Shown here: positions 42,432-51,130 of the stretch, in pieces | Layout of the letters: each line of letters starts with the position of its first letter | Position numbering within the stretch: the first letter of the stretch is position 1 | Source: Lolliginicoccus lacisalsi | GTDB taxonomy: Bacteria > Actinomycetota > Actinomycetes > Mycobacteriales > Mycobacteriaceae | Direction of reading: 5' to 3' | DNA length: 64,000 bases | NCBI RefSeq assembly: GCF_014841105.1 | Contig: NZ_JACYWE010000001.1 | Span: 35,995 to 99,994 of the forward strand | Program-made: the position numbers and the translations under genes | Notes under the pieces: generated by a model | The model's database searches: none | The model's input: only the letters and a program-made list of their open reading frames with translations | Told to the model about the DNA's origin: nothing

Positions 42432-43247
42432 TCACCGTGGCGGCGAGGCCCATGGATTCCCGGCTCCCGCGCCGGGGGCGGGCGCCGCCGGAGAGGCCTG
42501 GCTGGTGGTGCTGGCGAGGCGGGCGCGCCGCTCGGCCACGAGATCGCTGACCACGTCCTCATCCGGGGTGCCCGGGGGCGGGGACGCGCTGGTGGCCTCC
42601 CGCAGGCTCGCCGCGAGATCGTGGGCGATGCGGTCGCGCGCGGGCGCGGTGAAGGTCTCCCGCCGGGCGAGGAACTGCTGGGCAGCCTGGTAGAGCGAGG
42701 GCTCGACATCGGTGAGGTCCACGGTGCGGGTCCAGTCGGCGCGGGGGCCAGTCGTGCTGCTCGCGTGGCCAGTCCGCGGCGCGAGCCGCTCGCGCACAAC
42801 GATGGTGCCCGCGAGGTGATCCCCCGCCCGTTTCCCTGCGGGGCTGGCCAGGGACACCACGAGCGCCACGGCCCCGAAGAAGCCGAGCACCCAGAAGTCG
42901 AGGAAGAAGCCGGCGAGACCGCGCACGAGGGCATGGCGACCGCTGATGGAGCCGCCGTCATCGCGCAGCACGCGCAGTCCCATGATGGCCTTGCCGAGGC
43001 TGCGGCCCCGCGTCAGCGTCTCGATCAGCACGGGCAGCGCGATCATGACCAGGATGACGAGCAGGAGCGAGAGGGCGGCGTAGGCGGCGGGATCGAGCGC
43101 GGGCAGCGCGGCGAAGAGCACGGCGAGGAGCGTGCCGAGCAGGGTGAGCTGCACCGCCACATCGATGGCCACGGCGACGCCACGGCTCGCGAACGTGGCG
43201 TGGCGCAGGTCGAGCGGCACCGCTTCCCCCGATACGAGTGCTGGCAT
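42432..43247 (-). CDS. RDD family membrane protein
   Basis: A 271-residue protein with an N-terminal RDD domain of about four helices (ATFASRGVAVAIDVAVQLTL; RGRSLGKAIMGLRVLRDDGG; KRAGDHLAGTIVV). The C-terminal ~110 residues are hydrophilic (ETFTAPARDRIAHDLAASLR, then a Pro/Ala-rich tail). RDD genes accompany SpoIIM and the MoxR-DUF58 operon in mycobacteria-like genomes. The ATG at 43247 is the most likely start, but a GTG 9 nt upstream is possible and no strong ribosome-binding site is seen. Confidence 0.88.
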   Translation of the reverse strand: MPALVSGEAVPLDLRHATFASRGVAVAIDVAVQLTLLGTLLAVLFAALPALDPAAYAALSLLLVILVMIALPVLIETLTRGRSLGKAIMGLRVLRDDGGSISGRHALVRGLAGFFLDFWVLGFFGAVALVVSLASPAGKRAGDHLAGTIVVRERLAPRTGHASSTTGPRADWTRTVDLTDVEPSLYQAAQQFLARRETFTAPARDRIAHDLAASLREATSASPPPGTPDEDVVSDLVAERRARLASTTSQASPAAPAPGAGAGNPWASPPR

Positions 43248-43383
43248 GGGTTCCACGGTATCCGCGCCGCACCAGACCCGCACCACCACCGCAGCTAGGG
43301 CGTACGCGATCTCGAACCATGTGCCGTGCCAGCGTGCATTAGATAGGATTTGGTCCACCGATGATCAGGGGAGCCGTGCACGC

Positions 43384-45186
43384 GTGACCGACGAGCAGAC
43401 CGACCACAGCGACGCCGACGAGCCCAGCAAGGACCAGCCCGAGGGCAATGGCCCCCAGCCTGGCGAAGCCGCGGCTGATGGCTCGACCGGCAGTGGTTCC
43501 GGCGAAGCCACGCGCGGGAGCCGCGGGCGCCGTCGCGCCCTCATCGGCGCAGTGGCGGTGCTCCTGCTCGCCGGAGCGGTGTACGGCGCGGACCTCTACG
43601 CCAGCCGCGGCGAGATGCCCCGGGGCACCGAGGTGCTCGGCACATCGATCGGCGGTATGGAGCGGGGCGAAGCGCTCGCCAAGCTTCGCGAATCGCTCGG
43701 CGATCGGGAGACCGCGGCAGTGCCCGTGATCGCCGGCGATGTGGAGACATCCGTGGTTCCCGCGGAGGCCGGCCTTGCCTTTGACCTCGAGTCCACCGTC
43801 GAGCAGGCCGCGGAGCAGCCCCTGAACCCGTTGACCCGGCTCGCCTCGCTGTTCCGGGAGCGCGAGGTTCCCGCCGCACGCACGGTCAACGAGCCTGCGC
43901 TCGCTGCCACCATGGAGCGCCTCGTCGGCGAGATCGATCGGGAGCCACAAGCGGGTGGCATCGCTTTCGAGGGAGCCCGCGCCGTCCCCATCATGCCCCA
44001 GCAGGGCCAGCAGTTGCTCGCCGATACCGCGCGCCGCGTCATCATCCGCGACTGGCCCCTCGGGGCGCCCCTGATGCTGCCCGCCGACATCACCGAGGTC
44101 GGGCTCACCGAGGACGATATCGACCGCGCGATGCGCGAGGTCGCCGAGCCCGCGCTCGCCGCCACGCTCGAGGTAGCGGGAACCGGCACAGCCACCGCGA
44201 CGTTGCCGCCCGAGCAGGTCGGCGAGGTACTGCGCTTCGAGGCAGACGGCCCCGAGCTGCGGCACGTGTTCGACCAGGACGCCGCGATCGGGATCCTCTC
44301 CCCCCAGCTCGCCTCCACCGAGTCCTCGGCACGCGACGCGACCGTCGCGCTCGGCAGCTCCGGGCCGTATGTGGTGGCGGACCGCTCGGGCAGCGAGATC
44401 GATTGGGAAGCGACGCTCGAGGGTTTCAGCGAGCTGATGCTGCGTACCGAGGACCGAACCGTCGACGCCGAATACGTCGAGATCACCGCGGAGTTCCGCA
44501 CGGCGGACGCGGAGGCGCTGGGCATCAACGAGGTGGTCGCGGAATTCACCACCGGAGGTTTCGCCACCGAGTCCGGGGTGAATATCCGGCGTGCCGCGCA
44601 GCAGGTCAATGGCGCAGTGGTCAAGCCGAGCGAGACCTTCTCGCTCAATGGCTACACCGGGCCGCGCGGTACTGCCCAGGGCTACATCGAGTCGGGCATC
44701 ATCCTCAACGGGCGGCCGTCGGAGGCGATCGGGGGCGGTGTGAGCCAGTTCGCCACCACCCTGTACAACGCCTCGTACTTCGCGGGCATGGATGACGTGG
44801 AGCATCAGGAGCACTCGTACTACATCCCGCGCTATCCGGCCGGCCGCGAGGCAACGGTGTGGGAGGGCGCGATCGATGTGAAGTTCCGCAATCCCTTCGG
44901 CACCGGGATCCTCATCCAGTCATTCGGTGACTCCTCGAGCGTGACGGTGCGCATGTGGGGCACCAAGACGGTGAACGTGCAATCGATCAACGGCGGCCGC
45001 TGGGCGTATACCAGCCCGTCACGCATCACCCTGCCGGAGGGGCCGAACTGCTTCCCCTCGAGCGGTTCGCAGGGCTTCACCACGTCCGATACCCGTGTGG
45101 TGCGCGATGCCTTGACTGGCGCGGAGATCTCCCGCAACACCCGCACCGTGCGCTATGACCCGCAGCCGATCGTGGCGTGCGAGTAG
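43384..45186 (+). CDS. VanW family protein with putative peptidoglycan-binding domains
   Basis: A 600-residue envelope protein. An acidic Gly/Ser-rich cytoplasmic part of about 50 residues precedes one helix (RALIGAVAVLLLAGAVYG). Then come one or two PG_binding_4 domains (about 75-330; RGTEVLGTSIGGMERGEAL). The C-terminal VanW domain covers about 385-560 (GVNIRRAAQQVNGAVVKPSETFSL, EAIGGGVSQFATTLYNAS). VanW-type proteins are widespread in cell-wall clusters; the original link to vancomycin resistance is only by name. The GTG at 43384 follows AGGGGAG. Confidence 0.9.
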   Translation: MTDEQTDHSDADEPSKDQPEGNGPQPGEAAADGSTGSGSGEATRGSRGRRRALIGAVAVLLLAGAVYGADLYASRGEMPRGTEVLGTSIGGMERGEALAKLRESLGDRETAAVPVIAGDVETSVVPAEAGLAFDLESTVEQAAEQPLNPLTRLASLFREREVPAARTVNEPALAATMERLVGEIDREPQAGGIAFEGARAVPIMPQQGQQLLADTARRVIIRDWPLGAPLMLPADITEVGLTEDDIDRAMREVAEPALAATLEVAGTGTATATLPPEQVGEVLRFEADGPELRHVFDQDAAIGILSPQLASTESSARDATVALGSSGPYVVADRSGSEIDWEATLEGFSELMLRTEDRTVDAEYVEITAEFRTADAEALGINEVVAEFTTGGFATESGVNIRRAAQQVNGAVVKPSETFSLNGYTGPRGTAQGYIESGIILNGRPSEAIGGGVSQFATTLYNASYFAGMDDVEHQEHSYYIPRYPAGREATVWEGAIDVKFRNPFGTGILIQSFGDSSSVTVRMWGTKTVNVQSINGGRWAYTSPSRITLPEGPNCFPSSGSQGFTTSDTRVVRDALTGAEISRNTRTVRYDPQPIVACE

Positions 45187-45241
45187 TCTGCTCGTCGCCG
45201 GTTCCCGGTCTTCGGAGCGGGCGGCATCCGCATCACCAGGC

Positions 45242-45304
45242 CCGCGAGTGTGCAAGAAACGACAGGTTTGGTCGATGTCCGTGTCGTTTTTCGAACACTC
45301 GCGG
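45242..45304. repeat. dispersed palindromic element, copy C
   Basis: The left arm CCGCGAGTGTGCAAGAAACG and the right arm GTGTCGTTTTTCGAACACTC plus GCGG form a long imperfect stem around a short centre. It lies just downstream of the VanW gene and upstream of cadC. It is the same element as copies A, B and D and could work as a terminator for the VanW gene. Confidence 0.85.
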
Positions 45305-45329
45305 ACGACAATCGGGCGATCCCGACAGT

Positions 45330-45359
45330 CATGCAAACACTCGTTAGACTGTTTGCATG
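45330..45359. promoter_or_regulatory. perfect 10-bp inverted repeat operator containing the cadC start codon
   Basis: CATGCAAACA (45330-45339) and TGTTTGCATG (45350-45359) are perfect inverted repeats with a 10-nt spacer. The cadC ATG (45357-45359) is the end of the right arm. CadC/SmtB-type repressors bind such repeats. The arrangement implies that the promoter lies upstream and that cadC mRNA is leaderless or starts within the operator. Confidence 0.75.
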
Positions 45360-45725
45360 ACTTCCGAAGCGCCCGACGTCTGCGACTTGCTCTGCCTCGA
45401 CCTGCCCCGCGCCGAAGCCATCCGCACCAGCCTCCCTAGCGAGGAACTGCGCCAACGTGCCGCCGAGCAAGCCCGCGGCCTCGCCGAACCGACCCGCATC
45501 GCCCTCGCCACCGCGCTCGCTAGCGGCGGAGAGCTATGCGTCTGCGACCTCTCCTGGATCACCGGAACCAGCAAGGCGCTAGCCTCGCACCACCTCCGCC
45601 AGCTCCGCGCGGCCGGCATGGTCACCTCCCGGCGCGACGGCAAGCTCGTCCTCTATCGCCTCGCCCCCCAGGCCGCGGCACTGCTCGGCATTCTGCTCGG
45701 CACCACCAGCGCGAGCACGCCATGA
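45357..45725 (+). CDS. cadC: CadC-type ArsR/SmtB metal-sensing repressor
   Basis: A 122-residue winged-helix repressor closely patterned on CadC. The N-terminal pair DVCDLLCLD has C9 and C13 and the helix-3 pair ELCVCDL has C61 and C63. These correspond to the four-Cys Cd/Pb-sensing site of Staphylococcus CadC. The recognition region is SKALASHHLRQLRAAGMV. Metal binding should release the operator it overlaps (45330-45359). Its stop overlaps the start of the P-type ATPase gene (ATGA). Confidence 0.9.
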   Translation: MTSEAPDVCDLLCLDLPRAEAIRTSLPSEELRQRAAEQARGLAEPTRIALATALASGGELCVCDLSWITGTSKALASHHLRQLRAAGMVTSRRDGKLVLYRLAPQAAALLGILLGTTSASTP

Positions 45726-47668
45726 TCCGCGAAGCCATCCGGCACCCCACCATCCGCGCGGCCCTGCTCGCCGCCGCGCTCCTCGCCGCATCGGTGCCCC
45801 TGAGCGGCCTGCCCGCTACCGTCCTCGTCCTCGCCTCCGCCCTGGTCGGCGCGAGCACGTTCGTCCCGCGGGCAGTCGCGCGCCTGCCCCGACACATCGG
45901 CGTCGGCACCCTGATGAGCATCGCCATGATCGGCGCGGTGCTGCTCGGCGCCTACACCGAGGCAGCCCTGCTCGGCATCCTGTTCTCCCTCGCCGAGGGG
46001 CTCGAGGCGCTCGCCGTCACGCGCACCCGCCGCAGCCTGCGCGCCCTGCACGCGCTCATCCCCGATACCGTCACCATCGAGCGCGGCGGCACGATCCTCG
46101 ACATCCCCGCCGCCGAGCTCACTATCGGTGACACGCTTGTCCTCGCGCCAGGCCAGCGCGCCGCCACCGACGCCACCATCACCGGAGGCCGCACCAGCCT
46201 CGACGTCTCGGCGATCACCGGCGAATCCATCCCCATCGAGGCAGGCCCCGGCGACGCCCTGCCCGCCGGTGCGATCAACGGCACCAGCGCCATCACCGCC
46301 CGCGTTACCGCGGAAGTGGCGGACTCCTCGCTCGCCCGCATCGTCACCATCGTCGAGCAGGCCCAGCAGGACCACGGCGCCCGCCAGCGCATCGCCGACC
46401 GCATCGCTCGACCCCTCGTGCCGACGATCCTCCTGCTCGCCACCGCCATCACCGTGATCGGTGCGCTCCTCGGCGATCCCATGACGTGGATCGAGCGCGG
46501 ACTCGTCGTGCTCGTTGCGGCATCACCGTGCGCGCTCGCCATCTCCGTGCCGCTCACCGTGGTGGCTGCCGTCGGCGGGGCAAGCCGCGCCGGAATGGTC
46601 GTCGGATCCGGCCGCGCCCTCGAGGCGCTCGGCGCCGTCACGATCCTCGCGCTCGACAAGACCGGAACGCTCACCGCAAACACTCCGACCGTGATCGGCG
46701 CTCGAGGAACCGGGCACGCGGCCGACCCGCTGGCGGTCGCCGCGGCGCTCGAGGAACGCAGCGACCACCCGCTCGCCGCGCCCATCGTCGAGGCCGCCCA
46801 GCAGCGCGCAGCCTCCCGCTACCACGCGGACGACGTGCAAGCCGTCCCGGGCCGCGGCATCACCGGAACCATCGACGCCGCCCCGGCGCGGCTCGGGGCG
46901 CCCGGCTGGATCCCACTGCCCACCGAGCTCGAGGAGAACGCGCGGGCGTGGCAGGAATCCGGCGCCACCGTCGTTGCCGTCGAGCTCGCGGGCGAGGTGA
47001 TCGGCATCCTCGCGGTCCGAGACGAGCTGCGCCCCGAAGCGCCCGCCGTGGTCAAGCAGCTGCGCGACCGCGGGATCCGCACCGTCATGCTCACCGGCGA
47101 CTCCGAGCCGTGCGCCCGCGCCCTCGCCGCCGAGTGCGGCATCGACGAGGTCCACGCCAGCTTGCTGCCCGAGGACAAGGCCGAGGTGGTCGCTAGCCTG
47201 CGGCGGACCGGCACCACCGCCATGGTTGGTGATGGAATCAACGACGCCCCCGCCCTCGCCACTGCTGATACGGGCATCGCCATGGGCGCGATGGGCAGCG
47301 ATGCCGCCGTCGCCGCCGCCGACTGCGCGCTGCTCGGCAACGACCTGCGCCACCTGCCCCAGGTGCTCGACCACGCCCGCCGGGCACGCGGCATCATGGT
47401 GCAGAACATCGCGCTGTCGCTGGCGATCATCACGATCCTCGTGCCGCTCGCCGCGACCGGGCTGCTCGGCCTCGCCACGGTCGTGCTCATCCACGAGTCC
47501 GCCGAGGTGCTCGTCATCCTTAACGCGATCCGCGCCGCCCGCATCCGGCGCCTCGACGGCTCCGCGCCCGAGGCTGTGGCCGTTCCCGCGCCAGCCACCG
47601 GTGCACGGGGGCCCGGTGGACTGCTCGCGCAGGGGGAGAACGGCGGGAGCTGCTGCGACCACTGCTAG
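45722..47668 (+). CDS. heavy-metal P1B-type ATPase (cadmium/zinc/lead exporter type)
   Basis: A 648-residue P-type ATPase. TGES at 166-169 (actuator), membrane metal motif SPCALAIS at 268-275, phosphorylation site DKTGT at 312-316, SDHPL in the nucleotide domain, and GDGINDAP at the hinge. The usual CPC is SPC here, as in mycobacterial CtpG-like pumps. There is no N-terminal HMA domain; instead the extreme C-terminus CCDHC provides a Cys/His cluster. Coupling to cadC supports Cd/Zn/Pb efflux. The ATG at 45722 overlaps the cadC stop. Confidence 0.93.
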   Translation: MIREAIRHPTIRAALLAAALLAASVPLSGLPATVLVLASALVGASTFVPRAVARLPRHIGVGTLMSIAMIGAVLLGAYTEAALLGILFSLAEGLEALAVTRTRRSLRALHALIPDTVTIERGGTILDIPAAELTIGDTLVLAPGQRAATDATITGGRTSLDVSAITGESIPIEAGPGDALPAGAINGTSAITARVTAEVADSSLARIVTIVEQAQQDHGARQRIADRIARPLVPTILLLATAITVIGALLGDPMTWIERGLVVLVAASPCALAISVPLTVVAAVGGASRAGMVVGSGRALEALGAVTILALDKTGTLTANTPTVIGARGTGHAADPLAVAAALEERSDHPLAAPIVEAAQQRAASRYHADDVQAVPGRGITGTIDAAPARLGAPGWIPLPTELEENARAWQESGATVVAVELAGEVIGILAVRDELRPEAPAVVKQLRDRGIRTVMLTGDSEPCARALAAECGIDEVHASLLPEDKAEVVASLRRTGTTAMVGDGINDAPALATADTGIAMGAMGSDAAVAAADCALLGNDLRHLPQVLDHARRARGIMVQNIALSLAIITILVPLAATGLLGLATVVLIHESAEVLVILNAIRAARIRRLDGSAPEAVAVPAPATGARGPGGLLAQGENGGSCCDHC

Positions 47669-47681
47669 GGGTGCAGCGGCT

Positions 47682-47746
47682 GCCGCGAGTGTGCGAGAAA
47701 CGACACATTTCGAGCTTCAGCTGGTCGCTTTTCGAACACTCGCGGC
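47682..47746. repeat. dispersed palindromic element, copy D
   Basis: The left arm GCCGCGAGTGTGCGAGAAAC and the right arm GCTTTTCGAACACTCGCGGC pair over most of their length around a ~25-nt middle. It sits 13 nt after the P-type ATPase stop and before the convergent YqeY gene. It is the best-conserved outer stem of the four copies. Confidence 0.85.
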
Positions 47747-47795
47747 GTTGTCGAACCCCCGCGGAGGCTGTCGGCACCTGCCGAACCCCAAGCGC

Positions 47796-48266
47796 TTACC
47801 CCGCGAGGCGCGCCTTGACCACCTGCGAGACCCGCGCGCCATCAGCGCGCGCGGCCACAAGCGCGTTGGCAGCCTTCATGACCTGCCCCATCTGGCGCAT
47901 GCCCGGGCGCTCGCCCGTCTCGTCCGCGACCTGATCGATCGCCTGATCGACGAGTGAGGCGAGCTCGTCATCGGGGAGCGGCTTGGGCAGGTAGCGCGCG
48001 ATGATCTCGCCCTCGGCGCGCTCCTTCGCCGCGAGCTCCTCCCGGCCAGCGTCGGCATAGACCGTTGCGGACTCGGCGCGCTTCTTCGCCTCCCGCATCA
48101 GTACCTTGGTGACCTCGGCATCGGAGAGCTCCCGGGCCGACTCCCCCGCTACTTCCTCGGTCTGCACCGCAGCGAGCAGCATGCGCAGCGTCGCCTTGGT
48201 CTCGGTGTCCTGTGCTTTCATCGCGGCCGTCAGGTCCGCGCGCATTCGTGCTTTCAACTCAGCCAT
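47796..48266 (-). CDS. GatB/YqeY domain-containing protein
   Basis: A 156-residue all-helical YqeY protein. It begins MAELKARMRADLTAAMKAQD and has LRMLLAAVQTEEVA and the C-terminal tail-like domain GMRQMGQVMKAANALVAARA. The domain also occurs at the C-terminus of GatB, where it binds tRNA; the role of stand-alone YqeY is unknown. The start at 48266 matches the family N-terminus; no good Shine-Dalgarno is seen. Confidence 0.93.
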   Translation of the reverse strand: MAELKARMRADLTAAMKAQDTETKATLRMLLAAVQTEEVAGESARELSDAEVTKVLMREAKKRAESATVYADAGREELAAKERAEGEIIARYLPKPLPDDELASLVDQAIDQVADETGERPGMRQMGQVMKAANALVAARADGARVSQVVKARLAG

Positions 48267-48332
48267 AGTGGCAACCACGATACGCGGGAGCGACCTCTTG
48301 CTAGCCATGCCAGGCCGCGCGTCCGCTCGGCT

Positions 48333-49130
48333 TCAGCGACCGATATCGCGCCGCTCGAGCACGGGAATGGCCGCGAGGACGAAGACCACGGCGGCGAGCA
48401 GCATCCACAGGTAGGACAACGGCAGCCCCGCCCCCACCGGGCCCTCGGCGAGAGCCTGATAGAACGGCGAGAGCGGCTGCCACGGCCGCACCCCGTCCAC
48501 GAGCGCGCCCGCCAGGTAGAGCACGTACGCCGCGACCGCGGCGGCGGAGCTCAGCGCGAGCGCCTTGATCCGGCTTCCTGTCGCTGCCCCGATCGCCAGC
48601 GAGAGCCAGCCGAACTCCAGGCCCAGCAGGGTGATCGCCAGCGCCCCGCTCGCGACAGCGCCCACTCCCACTCCAAGGCCGAAGATCGCGGAGGAGGCGA
48701 CGGCGCTCACCAGCACGACCGTGCCGAGCAGCGTGATGCCCACGGCCACCGCGGCCGCCTGCTGCACCAGCAAGCCACGGGGCGAGACCTGGGTCAGCAG
48801 CACTGCATCGAGGGTTCCGGTCTCCTCATCACCGGCGATGGCGCGCGCTCCCCTGCCGATGCCGAACGCGAGGAACAGGATCGGCAGCATGGCGGTGAAG
48901 AGCTCCGTGTTGTAGTAGCCGACTCCCGTGCCGTACTCGTCGAGGTTGAAAAGCTCCTGCATCGGCTCGGGAAAGCCTGACAGGAACGATTCGAGATCGC
49001 CCATTGCCGAGAGCGAGGGCCAGAGCGCGGACATCAGCAGGATGAGGAGGGCGAGGCCGGTCCCCCACCCCACGAGAGCGCGCCGCTGGTCGCGGATCGC
49101 CTTGGTGAACACGTTGCGCAGCATGATCAC
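48333..49130 (-). CDS. ABC-2 type transporter permease
   Basis: A 265-residue membrane protein with six helices: VGWGTGLALLILLMSALWP, LFTAMLPILFLAFGIGRGAR, GITLLGTVVLVSAVAS and others. The DEETGTLDAVLLTQVSPRGL loop is typical of ABC-2 exporters. It is coupled to the ATPase gene upstream by an ATGA overlap. The substrate is unknown; drug or lipid export is common for such pairs. Confidence 0.88.
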   Translation of the reverse strand: MIMLRNVFTKAIRDQRRALVGWGTGLALLILLMSALWPSLSAMGDLESFLSGFPEPMQELFNLDEYGTGVGYYNTELFTAMLPILFLAFGIGRGARAIAGDEETGTLDAVLLTQVSPRGLLVQQAAAVAVGITLLGTVVLVSAVASSAIFGLGVGVGAVASGALAITLLGLEFGWLSLAIGAATGSRIKALALSSAAAVAAYVLYLAGALVDGVRPWQPLSPFYQALAEGPVGAGLPLSYLWMLLAAVVFVLAAIPVLERRDIGR

Positions 49131-50017
49131 GCCCCCTTCGCGTAGTAGCCGAGGAAGATCTCCTCGAGATCTGGCTCCTGCGTGATGATCGAGCTGATCC
49201 CGTAGGGCGCTGCGTGGGAGAGCAGGGGCGCGGTGGATCCCTCGACGAGCACGTGGGTCCCCGTGTGATCGCGGGTGGCTTCCCGCACGCCGTCGATCAT
49301 CCGCAGGTCCTCGAGCGGCACGGACTCTTCGAGCACCATGTCGATGCGGCGCAGCGCCTGCGCCTTGAGCGTCGCCACATCGGCCACCTCGGTGAGCGCG
49401 CCGCGGCGCAGGATCCCGACGGTATCCGCGACCGCCTCGACCTCCGACATGACGTGGGAGGAGAGGAACACCGTGCGGCCCTCGTCGCGGGCCTCGCGCA
49501 CCATGCCCAGGAACTCTCGTTGCACCAGCGGATCGAGGCCAGCGGTGGGCTCGTCGAGGATCAGTACCTCCGGCTGGTGATGGAAGGCCTGGATGATGCC
49601 GACCTTCTGGCGATTGCCATGCGACATCTCGCCGATGCGCGAGCCCAGGTCGAGGCGCAGCCGTTCCGCCAGGCCCCGTGCCCGCGACGACGGCACGCCC
49701 CCGCGCAGGTTGCCGAGGTAGCGCAGGTACTGCTCCGCGGTGAGGTCCGCATAGGCGACGAAGTCACCGGGGAGATAGCCAACATGCTGCTGCGCGCCTT
49801 CCCGGTCGGCCAGGACGTCGGTGCCCAGGATGGTCGCGGTGCCGCTAGTGGGGCGGAGCAGGCCCGCGAGGATCCGGATCGTGGTGGTCTTGCCCGCCCC
49901 GTTCGGGCCGAGGTAGCCGAACACGATGCCAGCGGGGACCTCGAGGCTCACATTGTCGAGCGCGGTGGCGCGCCGGTATGCCTTGGTGAGCCCGGACGTG
50001 CGGATCGCCATGCTCAT
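49127..50017 (-). CDS. ABC-2 type transporter ATP-binding protein
   Basis: A 296-residue ATPase. Walker A GPNGAGKTT, Q-loop VGYLPGDF, signature MSHGNRQKVG (a variant of LSGGQ, found in this subgroup), Walker B VLILDEPTAGLD, H-loop SSHVMSE. A C-terminal extension of ~80 residues follows. GAGGAGG precedes the ATG. It forms an exporter with the downstream permease. Confidence 0.92.
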   Translation of the reverse strand: MSMAIRTSGLTKAYRRATALDNVSLEVPAGIVFGYLGPNGAGKTTTIRILAGLLRPTSGTATILGTDVLADREGAQQHVGYLPGDFVAYADLTAEQYLRYLGNLRGGVPSSRARGLAERLRLDLGSRIGEMSHGNRQKVGIIQAFHHQPEVLILDEPTAGLDPLVQREFLGMVREARDEGRTVFLSSHVMSEVEAVADTVGILRRGALTEVADVATLKAQALRRIDMVLEESVPLEDLRMIDGVREATRDHTGTHVLVEGSTAPLLSHAAPYGISSIITQEPDLEEIFLGYYAKGA

Positions 50018-50255
50018 CGCTGCCTCCTCGCGCTATCGGGACCGAGGTGGCTCTGCTTCACTCCGCTGCGCCACATCCTGCATCCACGATCCCGCGATGG
50101 CACACGCGGGCCCTAGGGCACGGGGGCTCTTTCGCACGGGCACTTGGTCCCCGGTGCAGCATGGTCGCCCCGTTCGCCTGCCATGAGCGCCCTGCTGCGG
50201 CACTATGGAAGCACCACGCTCCATCGAAAGATGGCACGCACCCGGAAGGCCCCGC

Positions 50256-50582
50256 ATGGCATTCACCCTGCGCGACAACGACATGCTCGAGCGCTACGAG
50301 CTCATCGACGGCGGCAGCAACGAGGTAGCCGGATCGGTGGAGTACAGCATCCTCCAGGGACGGATCTCCCTCACCCACACCGAGATCGGCAAGGCCTACG
50401 CGGGGCAGGGGCTTGCCTCCCAGCTGCTCGAGCAGGTGCTCGATGAGGCACGGGAGCGCGAGCTCGCGGTGCTGCCGTTCTGCCCGTTCGCCCAGCGATA
50501 CATCCAGAAGCACCCCAGCTATGCCGATCTTGTGCCCGCGCAGCTCCACGGCAAGTTCGGCCTGCAGGCCAAGGAGACCTGA
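50256..50582 (+). CDS. GNAT-family N-acetyltransferase (small YjdJ-type)
   Basis: A 108-residue single-domain acetyltransferase of the COG2388 group. The acetyl-CoA loop region is AYAGQGLASQLLEQVL and the C-terminal part is PFCPFAQRYIQKHPSYADL, a hallmark of this group. The ATG at 50256 follows GGAAGG. The stop overlaps the start of the iron-sulfur protein gene (TGATG). The same two families often lie together or are fused in other bacteria, so a shared function is likely. Confidence 0.9.
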   Translation: MAFTLRDNDMLERYELIDGGSNEVAGSVEYSILQGRISLTHTEIGKAYAGQGLASQLLEQVLDEARERELAVLPFCPFAQRYIQKHPSYADLVPAQLHGKFGLQAKET

Positions 50583-51004
50583 TGAACGAGAACGCCAGCA
50601 CCAAGGCATATGAGGGGGACGGCATCACCGTCACCTATGACCGGCATCGCTGCCTGCACGCCGCGGAATGCGTGCGCGGCCTGCCGGAGGTCTTCGACAC
50701 CGCGCGCCGCCCCTGGATACAGCCCCGCGCGGCCGAGCCCGCCAACACCGCCGAGGTGGTTCGCCGCTGTCCCACCGGCGCGCTGCACTACCAGCTCGCC
50801 ACCGGTCCCGCCGAGCAGGGCGATGCCGGGGTCACGATCACCACAGGGCCTGGACAGCCCCTGTGGATCAGCGGATCGTTCACCATTGACGACGGGTCCG
50901 GGCCTCGTTCCGAGACCCGCGCGACGCTGTGCCGCTGCGGGCGGACCTCGAACGCGCCCTACTGCAGCGGGGACGGCGACTGCACCGATTGGCACAACCA
51001 GTAG
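50582..51004 (+). CDS. Fer4_19 plus CDGSH-type iron-sulfur protein with altered ligand
   Basis: A 140-residue protein with two iron-sulfur modules. Residues 14-72 are a divergent mono-cluster [4Fe-4S] domain (Fer4_19) with C24, C30 and C63. Residues 85-140 are CDGSH-like: CRCGRTSNAPYCSGDGDC supplies C117, C119 and C128. In CDGSH proteins the fourth ligand is the His four residues after the last Cys; here that residue is Gly132. C134 and H138 lie nearby and may replace it. A role in redox or cluster transfer is inferred only from the family. Confidence 0.88.
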   Translation: MNENASTKAYEGDGITVTYDRHRCLHAAECVRGLPEVFDTARRPWIQPRAAEPANTAEVVRRCPTGALHYQLATGPAEQGDAGVTITTGPGQPLWISGSFTIDDGSGPRSETRATLCRCGRTSNAPYCSGDGDCTDWHNQ

Positions 51005-51130
51005 ACGCGCGTCACACCGCGTCAAGGAACCATCAAGACTGCTGCCCGAGCCGTCAGGACCGCATCAAGGCGCGTGCGCGCGCCACCGCGGCTGCGCACG
51101 CTGGATAGGTGCCATTCCAACTCCACGTTC

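Noticed and set aside
43596-44648. 350-codon antisense frame inside the VanW gene
   Set aside because: Ser/Ala/Arg-rich shadow with no homology and no ribosome-binding site; the VanW reading is clear.
43384-45186. Vancomycin resistance gene
   Set aside because: VanW domains are widespread in cell-wall proteins; no vanA/H/X or VanS/R genes are present.
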